A stretch of DNA of 64,000 nucleotides from Kluyvera ascorbata_C (GCF_044197065.1 NZ_JBIQOI010000003.1:1-64000), one strand, 5' to 3'. Counted from the stretch's first letter, positions 55,320-63,069 are shown. Program-made: numbers and translations. Notes: generated by a model not told the origin, from the sequence alone.

Positions 55320-56986
55320 CTAAATCGACGAAAAAAGACGCCGCTACCCCTTCACCGCTTTGGCACTATTGGCGGGGCCTGTCTGGCTGGAACCTCTATT
55401 TCCTGGTCAAATTTGGCCTGCTGTGGGCGGGATACCTTAATTTTCATCCGATGATGAACCTGGTGTTCATGGCGTTCCTGATCTTCCCGCTGCCAAACAG
55501 CCGGCTGCACCGCTGGCGTAACTGGATAGCCATCCCACTCGGCTTTGCGCTGTTCTGGCACGATACCTGGCTGCCAGGCCCGGAAAGCATTATGAGCCAG
55601 GGGTCGCAGATTGCAGGCTTTAGCGCTGACTACATCTGGGATCTCGTCACCCGCTTTATTAACTGGCAGATGGTCGGCGCCTTCTTTGTGCTCGTGGTGG
55701 CCTGGTTGTTCTTAAATCAGTGGATCCGTATTACCGTTTTTGTCGTCGCCGCAATGGTATGGGTTAACATCAGCCCGCTGCTCCCTTCCTTTAACCTGTG
55801 GTCTACGGGGCAAGCGACGAATGCGACCGCCGCTACCACCACGGCACCTGCCGCGGCGGCAGGTAGCGCAGCAGCAAACGGTGACATGCCCGCGCAGACC
55901 GCTGCGCCAACGTCAGATAACCTGAACGCCTGGCTGAACAGCTTTTATGCCTCTGAAAACAAACGGACTACCACCTTCCCGGCACAGCTACCGGAAGATG
56001 CTCAGCCGTTTGACCTGCTGGTTATCAACATCTGCTCTTTGGCTAATTCCGATGTAGAAGCCGCAGGTCTGATGCAGCATCCGCTGTGGTCACACTTTGA
56101 TATTCGCTTTAGCAACTTCAACTCCGCGACCTCATACAGCGGCCCGGCAGCGATTCGCCTGCTGCGCGCTAGCTGCGGCCAACCGTCACACACCAACCTA
56201 TATCAGCCTGCGGGTAACCAATGCTATCTGTTTGATAACCTGTCTAAACTGGGCTTCACGCAGCACCTGATGCTGGACCACAACGGCGTGTTCGGTGATT
56301 TCCTCAAAGAGGTGCGTGAAAATGGCGGTATGCAGAGTCCACTGATGGACCAGAGCAAACTGCCGGTCAACCTGCTCTCCTTCGATGGTTCACCGGTGTA
56401 TGACGATCTGGCGGTACTCGACCGCTGGCTGCAATCACCGGATATGCCGGCTGGTGGGCGCTCCGCGACCTTCTACAATATTCTCCCACTGCACGACGGT
56501 AACCATTACCCAGGACAGAGCAAAACCGCGGACTATAAGACCCGCGCGCAAAAATTGTTTGATGAACTGGACGCCTTCTTTACCGAACTGGAGAAGTCTG
56601 GTCGTAGAGTGATGGTCGTCGTGGTGCCGGAACACGGCGCGGCGCTGCAGGGCGATAAAATGCAGGTTTCTGGCCTGCGCGACATCCCAAGCCCGTCGAT
56701 TACCCACGTACCGGCGGCGATTAAATTCTTCGGGATGAAAGCACCCCATCAGGGCGCCTCTATCGATATTAATCAACCAAGCAGCTACCTGGCAGTTTCC
56801 GAACTGGTTGCCCGTGCGGTAGACGGCAAAATCTTCACCGAAGATAGCGTCGACTGGTCGGCCTTTACCGGCAACCTGCCGCAGACCGCCGCGGTGTCAG
56901 AGAACTCTAACGCCGTCGTCGTTCAGTATCAGGGTAAACCATACGTTCGTCTGAACGGCGGTTCCTGGGTGCCATACCCGCAGTAA
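55316..56986 (+). CDS. bcsG: BcsG, cellulose phosphoethanolamine transferase
   Basis: BcsG attaches phosphoethanolamine to cellulose in the periplasm, making the pEtN-cellulose of enterobacterial biofilms. The 556-residue protein (E. coli 559) has four to five N-terminal helices (about residues 20-160), an Ala/Thr-rich linker and an alkaline-phosphatase-like zinc domain. The nucleophile is the Ser in LLVINICSLANSD (about residue 243). Other metal ligands lie in VVVVPEHGAALQGD (about 440), with a CxxxxxC pair nearby (RASCGQPSH and NQCYLFD). It is the last gene of bcsEFG. Confidence 0.95.
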   Translation: MTKSTKKDAATPSPLWHYWRGLSGWNLYFLVKFGLLWAGYLNFHPMMNLVFMAFLIFPLPNSRLHRWRNWIAIPLGFALFWHDTWLPGPESIMSQGSQIAGFSADYIWDLVTRFINWQMVGAFFVLVVAWLFLNQWIRITVFVVAAMVWVNISPLLPSFNLWSTGQATNATAATTTAPAAAAGSAAANGDMPAQTAAPTSDNLNAWLNSFYASENKRTTTFPAQLPEDAQPFDLLVINICSLANSDVEAAGLMQHPLWSHFDIRFSNFNSATSYSGPAAIRLLRASCGQPSHTNLYQPAGNQCYLFDNLSKLGFTQHLMLDHNGVFGDFLKEVRENGGMQSPLMDQSKLPVNLLSFDGSPVYDDLAVLDRWLQSPDMPAGGRSATFYNILPLHDGNHYPGQSKTADYKTRAQKLFDELDAFFTELEKSGRRVMVVVVPEHGAALQGDKMQVSGLRDIPSPSITHVPAAIKFFGMKAPHQGASIDINQPSSYLAVSELVARAVDGKIFTEDSVDWSAFTGNLPQTAAVSENSNAVVVQYQGKPYVRLNGGSWVPYPQ

Positions 56987-56988
56987 AC

Positions 56989-57026
56989 GAAAAAGGCCGC
57001 AGGGTTTTATCCCTGCGGCCCGGTTC
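56989..57026 (-). terminator. terminator of truncated ldr copy 1
   Basis: The stem GGCCGCAGGG / CCCTGCGGCC is followed, on the minus strand, by five T. It lies between bcsG and the ldr remnant. Similar sequences recur after the two intact ldr genes and after dppF. Confidence 0.75.
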
Positions 57027-57070
57027 GGCGCATGCTGCCACTGCGGCGGACAGACGCCCGTCAGCTGACG

Positions 57071-57151
57071 TTATTTCCGGTTACGCCACCAGTTCAGAAT
57101 CGCGCGGGTGATAATTCCCACCGCAATCGGAGCTGCCAGATCGTGCCAGAA
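57071..57151 (-). pseudogene. ldr type I toxin gene, copy 1, truncated
   Basis: The last 26 codons of an Ldr toxin are present on the minus strand (FWHDLAAPIAVGIITRAILN, then WWRNRK and stop). The first nine codons and the leader are missing: at 57151 the sequence changes to the ColE1-like remnant of the first PAAR module. The place (bcsG-dppF) is that of ldrD in E. coli. Confidence 0.8.
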
Positions 57152-57317
57152 CTGGAAGGACAGTATTGGGTATCTGCGCTCCACCAAGCCAGTTATCACA
57201 GATTCAAAGTGTTTGCTGACACTAAGATCCTTCGAAAAAGCCGCCTTGCTGGGCGGTTTTTTCGTTTACAGGGCAAGAGATTACGCGCGAAAAAAAGATC
57301 TCAAGAAGATCCTTTTT
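57151..57317. repeat. ColE1-type plasmid origin remnant, copy 1
   Basis: This sequence contains GGTATCTGCGCTCCACCAAG and TCTCAAGAAGATCCTTTTT, the landmarks of the RNA I/RNA II region of ColE1-type plasmids. It closely repeats 59742-59912. It starts abruptly at the ldr junction and ends in front of the DUF943 gene. Confidence 0.85.
57160..57267 (+). ncRNA. RNA I-like antisense RNA sequence, copy 1 (promoter lost)
   Basis: This 108-nt stretch, the length of ColE1 RNA I, starts ACAGTATTGGGTATCTGCGC and ends with a terminator hairpin AAGCCGCC / GGGCGGTTTTTT. The upstream -10 box seen in copy 2 is replaced here by ldr sequence, so expression is doubtful. Confidence 0.55.
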
Positions 57318-57330
57318 GAAAAGTGTGCAC

Positions 57331-57723
57331 CTATCGATAAAGCAGCCCTGTATTTGGGCTCCTATCAATCCATAGACGAGGATGTTTTTCGATACATCGT
57401 GCATCTACGGCCATTTCATCGAAGCACAGCAGATCCGAATCCTGGTCCGTACCTCTGTCGATACGATATCCATCCCCAAAGTCCATAATTACAACACCAT
57501 AACTACCATCACCGTATTTGTGAGGTATCCCATACTTAGCCTGGATAATGTCTCGATTGGTTTCCCACCAGGCTATCTGGCGGCTTTTCAGGTACGGAAA
57601 ATGCCTGACAAGTATCGTATTACCGTCATGAACAGCCACAATTTCAACGGGAGTCAGATACTGCCACAACATATAACCACAGGTAGCAGCAGCCACAATC
57701 CCCGCTATTAGTCTCTTATTCAC
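57331..57723 (-). CDS. DUF943 family protein, probable immunity protein 1
   Basis: This 130-residue protein of the DUF943 family has one N-terminal membrane helix (LIAGIVAAATCGYMLWQYL) followed by a periplasmic domain with the family hallmarks PVEIVAVH, RHFPYLKSRQIAWWE, KYGIPHK and DFGDGYR, and a Cys pair (LLCFDEM and RCIEK). It overlaps the end of the PAAR-DUF3289 gene by 8 nt. An N-terminal anchor and periplasmic domain suit an immunity protein against an effector acting in the periplasm. That role is inferred from gene order; the family itself has no proven activity that I can cite. Confidence 0.8.
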   Translation of the reverse strand: MNKRLIAGIVAAATCGYMLWQYLTPVEIVAVHDGNTILVRHFPYLKSRQIAWWETNRDIIQAKYGIPHKYGDGSYGVVIMDFGDGYRIDRGTDQDSDLLCFDEMAVDARCIEKHPRLWIDRSPNTGLLYR

Positions 57724-59026
57724 CCCGCGCCCCGCTGATTTCCACAGTAGCGTTCATCTCTGTGATAAACGGTTTATAGCCGTATTCATCCCAGCGCTGA
57801 AGCGCAAACCACAGGCGGAAAATACGGAACTCCCGGTATACCGGATTCAGAACATCATCATCATCGAGGCCAAAGTGATCCTGAATTCGGTAATGCACTT
57901 TTGCCCGGTAGCTACCCCCAGTAACCTCCAGAGACTCCAGCGTGATATGCGTAGACCAGGTATCATGGACGGTAATTACCAGCCCGTTAGTACGGTCAAC
58001 CAGGTGGTCAAACTTAGGTAGGACAGTCCTACTTAAGTCCTTAAAATTCCCCTTTTCATCGAACAACTCACCCTTTTTATTCAACGGGATAAAACCATAC
58101 TCGTAATTAACAGACTTATTCAGAACGGTTTTGATCCTCAACAACGTGCTTTGTTCTGAATCGTCACTCAGGATCTGCTCTTTCAGCGCCCTGTCCAGCA
58201 GCGGGCTGCTATAGGGTGTGCCGGAGTTCTCCTGCATGTGGTCAATCATCTCAGTGATGATGTTCTTATACGGACCGTGGAAGGAGTACAGCTTCGCCAG
58301 TTCCCGGAACTCATCAAACATGAGTACAACAGCCTGATGGCGGCTTACCGCTGGCAACTGTTCAGGTATTGCCGCGATAGCATTTGGAGATGGCATCATG
58401 TAGGGATTGGGCTGATTAAGCAGTCTGAGCGTCCGGGCATTGACCCTGGCGGATACCGTATTCACATCGATGTTCAGCTTATTTCGCAGCGTCAGTGCAT
58501 CCAGATCACCGTGATGCATATCCCCCGCTTCATAGTCATCCATCTGGTGCGTGGTCTGGTAAATCAGCGCAGGCAACGGCATCGGCTCCGGGCGGGGGTT
58601 TTTCGCGGCCTGTGCGTGCTGCTCAGGTTCGGGTATATCAGCATCGAGCATCGGAGAGAGCGCCAGCAGTGGAGAACGTTGCAGGGCTGCCTGCTTGCCG
58701 CACTCATGCACCAGTGATTTGTATGGCGTATTACCAATAAAGACGTTATTACTGCCGGAAATCACCACGCCACCGCAACTGATACCGTGCCCGACGATGA
58801 CGGCAGGCTTGCCGTTGATGAAGACCGTCGGCGCACCTTCCGAAATCGAGCGTGAATGCGTCCCGCAGCCGTTTCCACAGGTACAACTGTGTGGGGCAAC
58901 CGCATCACCCAAGCGCACGGCAGGCTGACCGTTGATAAACACATCCGGACTGCCTTCGACAATCAGCGTATCCGGGAAACAACCGTGACCTTTTGTGATA
59001 TCCCCTTTTCTTGCTGCTCCAGCCAT
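57716..59026 (-). CDS. PAAR-DUF3289 protein, probable T6SS effector 1
   Basis: This 436-residue protein has a PAAR-like head (residues 1-100: KGDITKGHGCFPDTLIVEGS, GDAVAPHSCTCGNGCGTHSR, GHGISCGGVVISGSNNVFIG), which in type VI secretion caps the VgrG spike. A Pro-rich linker (about 130-155) leads to a C-terminal DUF3289 (YPO3983-type) domain with HGPYKNIITEMIDHM, VNYEYGFIPL, ITVHDTWSTHITLESL and RIQDHFGLDDDDVLNP. The biochemical activity of DUF3289 is unknown to me. It is coupled to the DUF943 gene by an 8-nt overlap. A second copy at 60311 is nearly identical at both ends but not in the middle. No T6SS core genes are in the window. Confidence 0.85.
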   Translation of the reverse strand: MAGAARKGDITKGHGCFPDTLIVEGSPDVFINGQPAVRLGDAVAPHSCTCGNGCGTHSRSISEGAPTVFINGKPAVIVGHGISCGGVVISGSNNVFIGNTPYKSLVHECGKQAALQRSPLLALSPMLDADIPEPEQHAQAAKNPRPEPMPLPALIYQTTHQMDDYEAGDMHHGDLDALTLRNKLNIDVNTVSARVNARTLRLLNQPNPYMMPSPNAIAAIPEQLPAVSRHQAVVLMFDEFRELAKLYSFHGPYKNIITEMIDHMQENSGTPYSSPLLDRALKEQILSDDSEQSTLLRIKTVLNKSVNYEYGFIPLNKKGELFDEKGNFKDLSRTVLPKFDHLVDRTNGLVITVHDTWSTHITLESLEVTGGSYRAKVHYRIQDHFGLDDDDVLNPVYREFRIFRLWFALQRWDEYGYKPFITEMNATVEISGARGE

Positions 59027-59041
59027 CTGCCATAACTCCCT

Positions 59042-59307
59042 GTAAGTTGTATGGTAATCATACTCCCTGAGCGACAGGGATTTACCATAGCGCCCGTTGC
59101 CCGCAATGTGCGGGGGTTTTCTCTTTCCAGCAACTTATGTCGCCGGGGATCAAGCCCCCGCAACATTGCGCCTCACCGGGAACCCCGGCTTGGCGACGAT
59201 ACTGCTGCAATCCGCTTCTCAACTCGCCGTCGACATCCCATTTTCAGAATAGCGCCGACACTCGCGTAGCCCGGCCGAGCGCAGCGACGCCGGGAATCGA
59301 TGCCGGG
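59042..59307. repeat. 5' flank of PAAR module 1, derived from an LDR unit
   Basis: After a short module-specific leader (to about 59107), the sequence from TGTGCGGGGGTTTTCTCTTT onward repeats the region downstream of the ldr leaders at 62247 and 62783, including CAACATTGCGCCTCACCGGG and a REP-like palindrome (GTAGCCCGGCCGAGCGCAGC). It is also almost identical to 61637-61895 after module 2. Confidence 0.8.
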
Positions 59308-59540
59308 ATAAAGTTCGCGGCTAAACGCCGCTTACCCTGCCATTTTTCGACGAAACGGGCGCCGATGCATCTGGCTGCATGGCTATGCAATCGGGTAAAA
59401 TTTATCAGGTGCGTTTCCGGTGGCTTTTCGGGTGGTTTGTTGCCTGTTTTATCCCGTAGCTACCGTAAACGCAGCCAACCAAACAGACGCTTTTTCTGTG
59501 CATCTGTGGGAGCCGTGAGGCTCAACCATGAAATCCGTCA
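59308..59540. other. unassigned DNA between LDR flank and ColE1-like remnant
   Basis: These 233 bp occur only left of module 2. No gene or RNA is recognised. It may be further plasmid backbone next to the origin, but I could not confirm a known landmark such as a cer/dif-type site. Confidence 0.35.
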
Positions 59541-59912
59541 GCGGTGACGAAACCTGACAGGACTATTAAGATCCCCACTGTTTCCAATGGGTCGCTCCCT
59601 CTTGCGCTCTCCTGTTCCCGCCATACGGTCTACGTGTTGTGGTGGAGGCCTTACCCAAATAACCACGCCCCCGTTCCGGTTAGGCAGTTCGCTCCAGGCT
59701 GGGCTGTAAGCAAGATCCCCCCGTTCAGCCCGACTGCGGCTACACTGAAAGGACAGTATTTGGTATCTGCGCTCCACCAAGCCAGTTACCACAGGTTCAA
59801 AGTGTTTGCTGACACTAAGATCCTTCGAAAAAGCCGCCTTGCTGGGCGGTTTTTTCGTTTACAGGGCAAGAAATTACGCGCGAAAAAAAAGGGTCTCAAG
59901 AAGATCCTTTTT
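59541..59912. repeat. ColE1-type plasmid origin remnant, copy 2 (long)
   Basis: In order the + strand shows GACGAAACCTGACAGGACTA, CTCTCCTGTTCCCGCC, GGCAGTTCGCTCCAGGCTGG, CCCCCCGTTCAGCCCGAC, GGCTACACTGAAAGGACAGT, GGTATCTGCGCTCCACCAAG and TCTCAAGAAGATCCTTTTT. All are in the order and orientation of a ColE1/p15A-type replication origin. The part between CGTTCAGCCCGAC and CTACACTGAAAGG, about 150 bp in ColE1 plasmids, is deleted, so it should not replicate. It lies just after the second DUF943 gene. Confidence 0.88.
59753..59860 (+). ncRNA. RNA I-like antisense RNA sequence, copy 2
   Basis: This 108-nt RNA I homologue starts ACAGTATTTGGTATCTGCGC, has three predicted stem-loops and ends with the terminator AAGCCGCC / GGGCGGTTTTTT. 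A -10-like TACACT lies at 59741-59746 as in ColE1, but the -35 region is lost in the deletion (CCCCCG at the expected place). Expression is uncertain. Confidence 0.6.
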
Positions 59913-59925
59913 GAAGTGAGTGAGA

Positions 59926-60318
59926 CTATCGATAAAACTGCCCTGAATTCTGACTCCACCCAATCCAACGAAGCGGTTTTTTTTCAATGCATTGTGCCGC
60001 AACCTTCATATCATCGAAGCACAGCAAGTCAGAGTCTTCATCAGTTCCCCGATCAACTCGGTAACCATCCCCAAAATCCATGATGTTAACGCTGTAGTAA
60101 CCATCCTCTGACTTATGAGGAATCCCATACTTAGCCTGAATCATGCCCTTATTAGCTTCCCACCAGGCAATCTGACGACTTTTCAGATAGGGGAAATGCC
60201 TGACCAGAATAATATCGTCTTTATGCACAGCCACAATCTCAACCGGCCTCAGAGACTGCCAGAGCAAATAACCGCAAGCAGCCACTGCAATCACACCGGT
60301 AATCAGTCGCTTATTCAC
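59926..60318 (-). CDS. DUF943 family protein, probable immunity protein 2
   Basis: This second DUF943 protein, 130 residues, differs from copy 1 at about 36 positions. The core PVEIVAVH, RHFPYLKSRQIAWWE, KYGIPHK, DFGDGYR and the Cys pair are kept. The N-terminal helix (LITGVIAVAACGYLLWQSL) anchors it in the inner membrane. It overlaps its effector gene by 8 nt. Its changes run parallel to those in the middle part of effector 2, as expected if each immunity protein is specific. The immunity role is inferred. Confidence 0.8.
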   Translation of the reverse strand: MNKRLITGVIAVAACGYLLWQSLRPVEIVAVHKDDIILVRHFPYLKSRQIAWWEANKGMIQAKYGIPHKSEDGYYSVNIMDFGDGYRVDRGTDEDSDLLCFDDMKVAAQCIEKKPLRWIGWSQNSGQFYR

Positions 60319-61621
60319 CCCGCCTCCCGCTAATTTCTACGGTCGCATTCATCTCGGTGATAAACGGCTTATAGCCGTATTTATCCCAGCGCTGAAGCGC
60401 AAACCACAGGCGGAAAATACGGAACTCCCGGTATACCGGATTCAGTACATCATCGTCATCTAGGCCAAAGTGATCCTGAATACGGTAATGCACTTTTGCC
60501 CGGTAGCTGTCTCCCTCAACCACCAGAGATTCCAGCGTGATATGCGTCGACCAGGTATCGTGAACAGTGATCACCAGCCCGTTGGTGTAATCTATCTTCC
60601 TGTCGAATTTAGGCAATACAGCCGTATTAACTTCCTTAAAATTACCTTTTTCGTCAAAAATATTGCCTTTCTGGCTGAGCGGAATAAAGCCATATTCATA
60701 ATTGATTGCGTCACGCAGAACACCGTTAATTTTTAGCAAAGAACTTGTCTCTGAATGGTCATTCAGAATTTGCTCTTTCAGAGCCTGATCGAGTAGCGGG
60801 CTGCTGTATGGCGTTCCGGTGTTATCCTGCATGTGGTCAATCATCCCGGTGATGATGTGTTTATACGGACCATGGAAAGAGTACAGTTTCGCCAGCTCCC
60901 GGAACTCATCAAACATGAGTACAACAGCCTGCTCGCGGCTTACCGCTGGCATCTGTTCAGGTATTGCCGCGATAGCATTTGGAGATGGCATCATGTAGGG
61001 GTTGGGCTGATTAAGCAGTCTGAGCGTCCGGGCATTGACCCTGGCGGATACCGTATCCACATCGATGTTCAGCTTATTTCGCAGCGTCAGTGCATCCAGA
61101 TCACCGTGATGCATGTCCCCCGCTTCATAGTCATCCATCTGGTGCGTGGTCTGGTAAATCAGCGCAGGCAACGGCATCGGCTCCGGGCGGGGGTTTTTCG
61201 CGGCCTGTGCGTGCTGCTCAGGTTCGGGTATATCAGCATCGAGCATCGGAGAGAGCGCCAGCAGTGGAGAACGTTGCAGGGCTGCCTGCTTGCCGCACTC
61301 ATGCACCAGTGATTTGTATGGCGTATTACCAATAAAGACGTTATTACTGCCGGAAATCACCACGCCACCGCAACTGATACCGTGCCCGACGATGACGGCA
61401 GGCTTGCCGTTGATGAAGGCCGTCGGCGCACCTTCCGAAATCGAGCGTGAATGCGTCCCGCAGCCGTTTCCACAGGTACAACTGTGTGGGGCAACCGCAT
61501 CACCTAAGCGCACGGCAGGCTGGCCGTTGATAAACACATCCGGACTGCCTTCGACAATCAGCGTATCCGGGAAACAACCGTGACCTTTTGTGATATCCCC
61601 TTTTCTTGCTACTCCAGCCAT
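60311..61621 (-). CDS. PAAR-DUF3289 protein, probable T6SS effector 2
   Basis: This 436-residue paralogue of the 57716-59026 gene has the same layout: PAAR-like head, Pro-rich linker, DUF3289 C-terminus. Compared with copy 1, residues 1-250 differ at 5 positions, 251-371 at about 32, and 372-436 at 2. The variable stretch covers HGPYKHIITGMIDHM to ITLESLVVEGDSYR. Such a pattern points to recombination or diversifying selection on the toxin core, with delivery head and tail kept. It is coupled to DUF943 copy 2 (8-nt overlap). Confidence 0.85.
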   Translation of the reverse strand: MAGVARKGDITKGHGCFPDTLIVEGSPDVFINGQPAVRLGDAVAPHSCTCGNGCGTHSRSISEGAPTAFINGKPAVIVGHGISCGGVVISGSNNVFIGNTPYKSLVHECGKQAALQRSPLLALSPMLDADIPEPEQHAQAAKNPRPEPMPLPALIYQTTHQMDDYEAGDMHHGDLDALTLRNKLNIDVDTVSARVNARTLRLLNQPNPYMMPSPNAIAAIPEQMPAVSREQAVVLMFDEFRELAKLYSFHGPYKHIITGMIDHMQDNTGTPYSSPLLDQALKEQILNDHSETSSLLKINGVLRDAINYEYGFIPLSQKGNIFDEKGNFKEVNTAVLPKFDRKIDYTNGLVITVHDTWSTHITLESLVVEGDSYRAKVHYRIQDHFGLDDDDVLNPVYREFRIFRLWFALQRWDKYGYKPFITEMNATVEISGRRGE

Positions 61622-61636
61622 CTGCCATAACTCCCT

Positions 61637-61895
61637 GTAAGTTGTATGGTAATCATACTCCCTGAGCGACAGGGATTTACCATAGCGCCCGTTGCCCGCA
61701 ATGTGCGGGGGTTTTCTCTTTCCAGCAACTTATGCCGCCGGGGATCAAGCCCCCGCAACATTGCGCCTCACCGGGAACCCCGGCTTGGCGACGATACTAC
61801 TGCAATCCGCTTCTCAACTCGCCGTCGACATCCCATTTTCAGAATAGCGCCGACACTCGCGTAGCCCGGCCGAGCGCAGCGACGCCGGGAATCGA
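61637..61895. repeat. 5' flank of PAAR module 2, LDR-derived
   Basis: This is a near-exact repeat of 59042-59300. From about 61702 it matches the LDR units, so module 2 is joined to the next ldr unit through LDR sequence. Confidence 0.8.
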
Positions 61896-61958
61896 TGCAG
61901 AGATAAGCACCGAGCCGCCCCGGGGTCGGCATAAATGCCTCGCCCAGGCTATCAATAC

Positions 61959-61990
61959 GAAAAAGGCCGCAGGGTTTTATCCCTGCGGCC
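61959..61990 (-). terminator. terminator of ldr copy 2
   Basis: GGCCGCAGGG / CCCTGCGGCC with a U-tract on the minus strand lies about 50 bp after the ldr stop. Confidence 0.75.
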
Positions 61991-62041
61991 CGGTTCGGGC
62001 GCATGCTGCCACTGCGGCGGACAGACGCCCGTCAGTTAGCG

Positions 62042-62149
62042 TTATTTCCGGTTACGCCACCAGCTCAGAATTGCGCTGGTGATAATTCCCACCGCTATCG
62101 GAGCTGCCAGATCGTGCCAGAAAAGCACGCCAAGTTCTGCGAGCGTCAT
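62042..62149 (-). CDS. Ldr-type small membrane toxin (type I toxin-antitoxin), copy 2
   Basis: This 35-residue hydrophobic peptide starts MTLAELGVLFWHDLAAPIAV, continues GIITSAILSWWRNRK, and clearly belongs to the Ldr family (E. coli LdrD, 35 residues). Ldr peptides insert in the inner membrane and stop growth when overproduced. The long mRNA is held silent by an antisense RNA (Rdl), which would be read from the + strand here; I cannot fix its ends. It lies in a direct repeat of about 534 bp with copy 3. Confidence 0.85.
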   Translation of the reverse strand: MTLAELGVLFWHDLAAPIAVGIITSAILSWWRNRK

Positions 62150-62492
62150 GTAGCCGCCTTGGTTGCAATAGCAACAGTTCGCGGCTATTCTCTTGGTGTT
62201 GAGGCAAGTGAATGGCCCCCGTTATGTTGCTGGTTTATACCAAACAACGTGCGGGGGTTTTCTCTTTCCAGCAACCGATGCCGCCGGGGATTAAGCCCCC
62301 GCAACATTGCGCCTCACCGGGAGTCCCGGCTTGGCGACGATACTACTGCAATCCGCCCCGCAACTCGCCGTCGCCACCCCATTTTCAGAATAGCACCCGA
62401 CCCGCACGTAGCCTGGCCGAGTGAAGCGACGCAGGGATGAGCTCCGAGCCGCCCCGGGGTCGGCGTAAACACCTCGCCCGGGTTACCAATAC

Positions 62493-62524
62493 GAAAAAGG
62501 CCGCAGGATTTTACCCCTGCGGCC
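62493..62524 (-). terminator. terminator of ldr copy 3
   Basis: GGCCGCAGG / CCTGCGGCC with a U-tract on the minus strand, equivalent to the one after copy 2. Confidence 0.75.
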
Positions 62525-62575
62525 CGGTTCGGGCGCATGCTGCCACTGCGGCGGAAAGACGCCCGTCAGTTAGCG

Positions 62576-62683
62576 TTATTTCCGGTTACGCCACCAGTTC
62601 AGAATTGCGCTGGTGATAATTCCCACCGCTATCGGAGCTGCCAGATCGTGCCAGAAAAGCACGCCAAGTTCTGCGAGCGTCAT
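62576..62683 (-). CDS. Ldr-type small membrane toxin (type I toxin-antitoxin), copy 3
   Basis: This 35-residue Ldr peptide is identical to copy 2 except Asn for Ser near the C-terminus (AILNWWRNRK). One transmembrane helix spans about residues 9-28 with a basic C-terminal tail. It is in the same LDR context as copy 2, with its own terminator. Antisense control by an Rdl-type RNA is expected from the family, not shown here. Confidence 0.85.
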   Translation of the reverse strand: MTLAELGVLFWHDLAAPIAVGIITSAILNWWRNRK

Positions 62684-63038
62684 GTAGCCGCCTTGGTTGC
62701 AATAGCAACAGTTCGCGGCTATCCTTTGTTTGCGAGTCAAAGAATGGCCCCCGTTATGTTGCTGGTTTATACCAAACAACGTGCGGGGGTTTTCTCTTTC
62801 CAGCAACTTATGCCACCGGGGATCAAGCCCCCGCAACATTGCGCCTCACCGGGAGTCCCGGCTTGGCGACGATACTACTGCAATCCGCCCCGCAACTCGC
62901 CGTCGCCACCCCATTTTCAGAATAGCGCCCGACCCGCACGTAGCCTGGCCGAGCGCAGCGACGCCGGGAATCGATGCAGAGATAAGCACCGAGCAGCCCC
63001 CGGGGGCGGCGTAAACGCCTTGCCCGGGCTACAAATAC

Positions 63039-63069
63039 AAAAAAGCCGCAGGGTTTTATCTCTGCGGCT
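63039..63069 (-). terminator. dppF terminator
   Basis: AGCCGCAG...CTGCGGCT with six T on the minus strand lies about 26 bp after the dppF stop. It is related in sequence to the ldr terminators. Confidence 0.75.

Larger units (their letters stand above)
61940..63007. repeat. two tandem LDR (long direct repeat) units
   Basis: Two units with a period of about 534 bp (stop codons of the ldr genes at 62042 and 62576) contain in the same order a terminator, the ldr gene, a leader with GTTATGTTGCTGGTTTATAC, the CAACATTGCGCCTCACCGGG block and a REP-like palindrome. E. coli LDRs are about 530 bp, and LDR-D sits in this same bcsG-dppF gap. Confidence 0.85.

Noticed and set aside
57032..57319. Small + strand frames over the ldr and ColE1-like sequence (also 59544-60083 and 62003-63079)
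   Set aside because: They run through an antisense toxin gene, plasmid-origin remnants and REP-like repeats; no protein family is seen.
59308..59540. Possible cer-type XerCD site beside the ColE1-like origin
   Set aside because: I looked for a recombination core with two Xer arms and found no convincing match.
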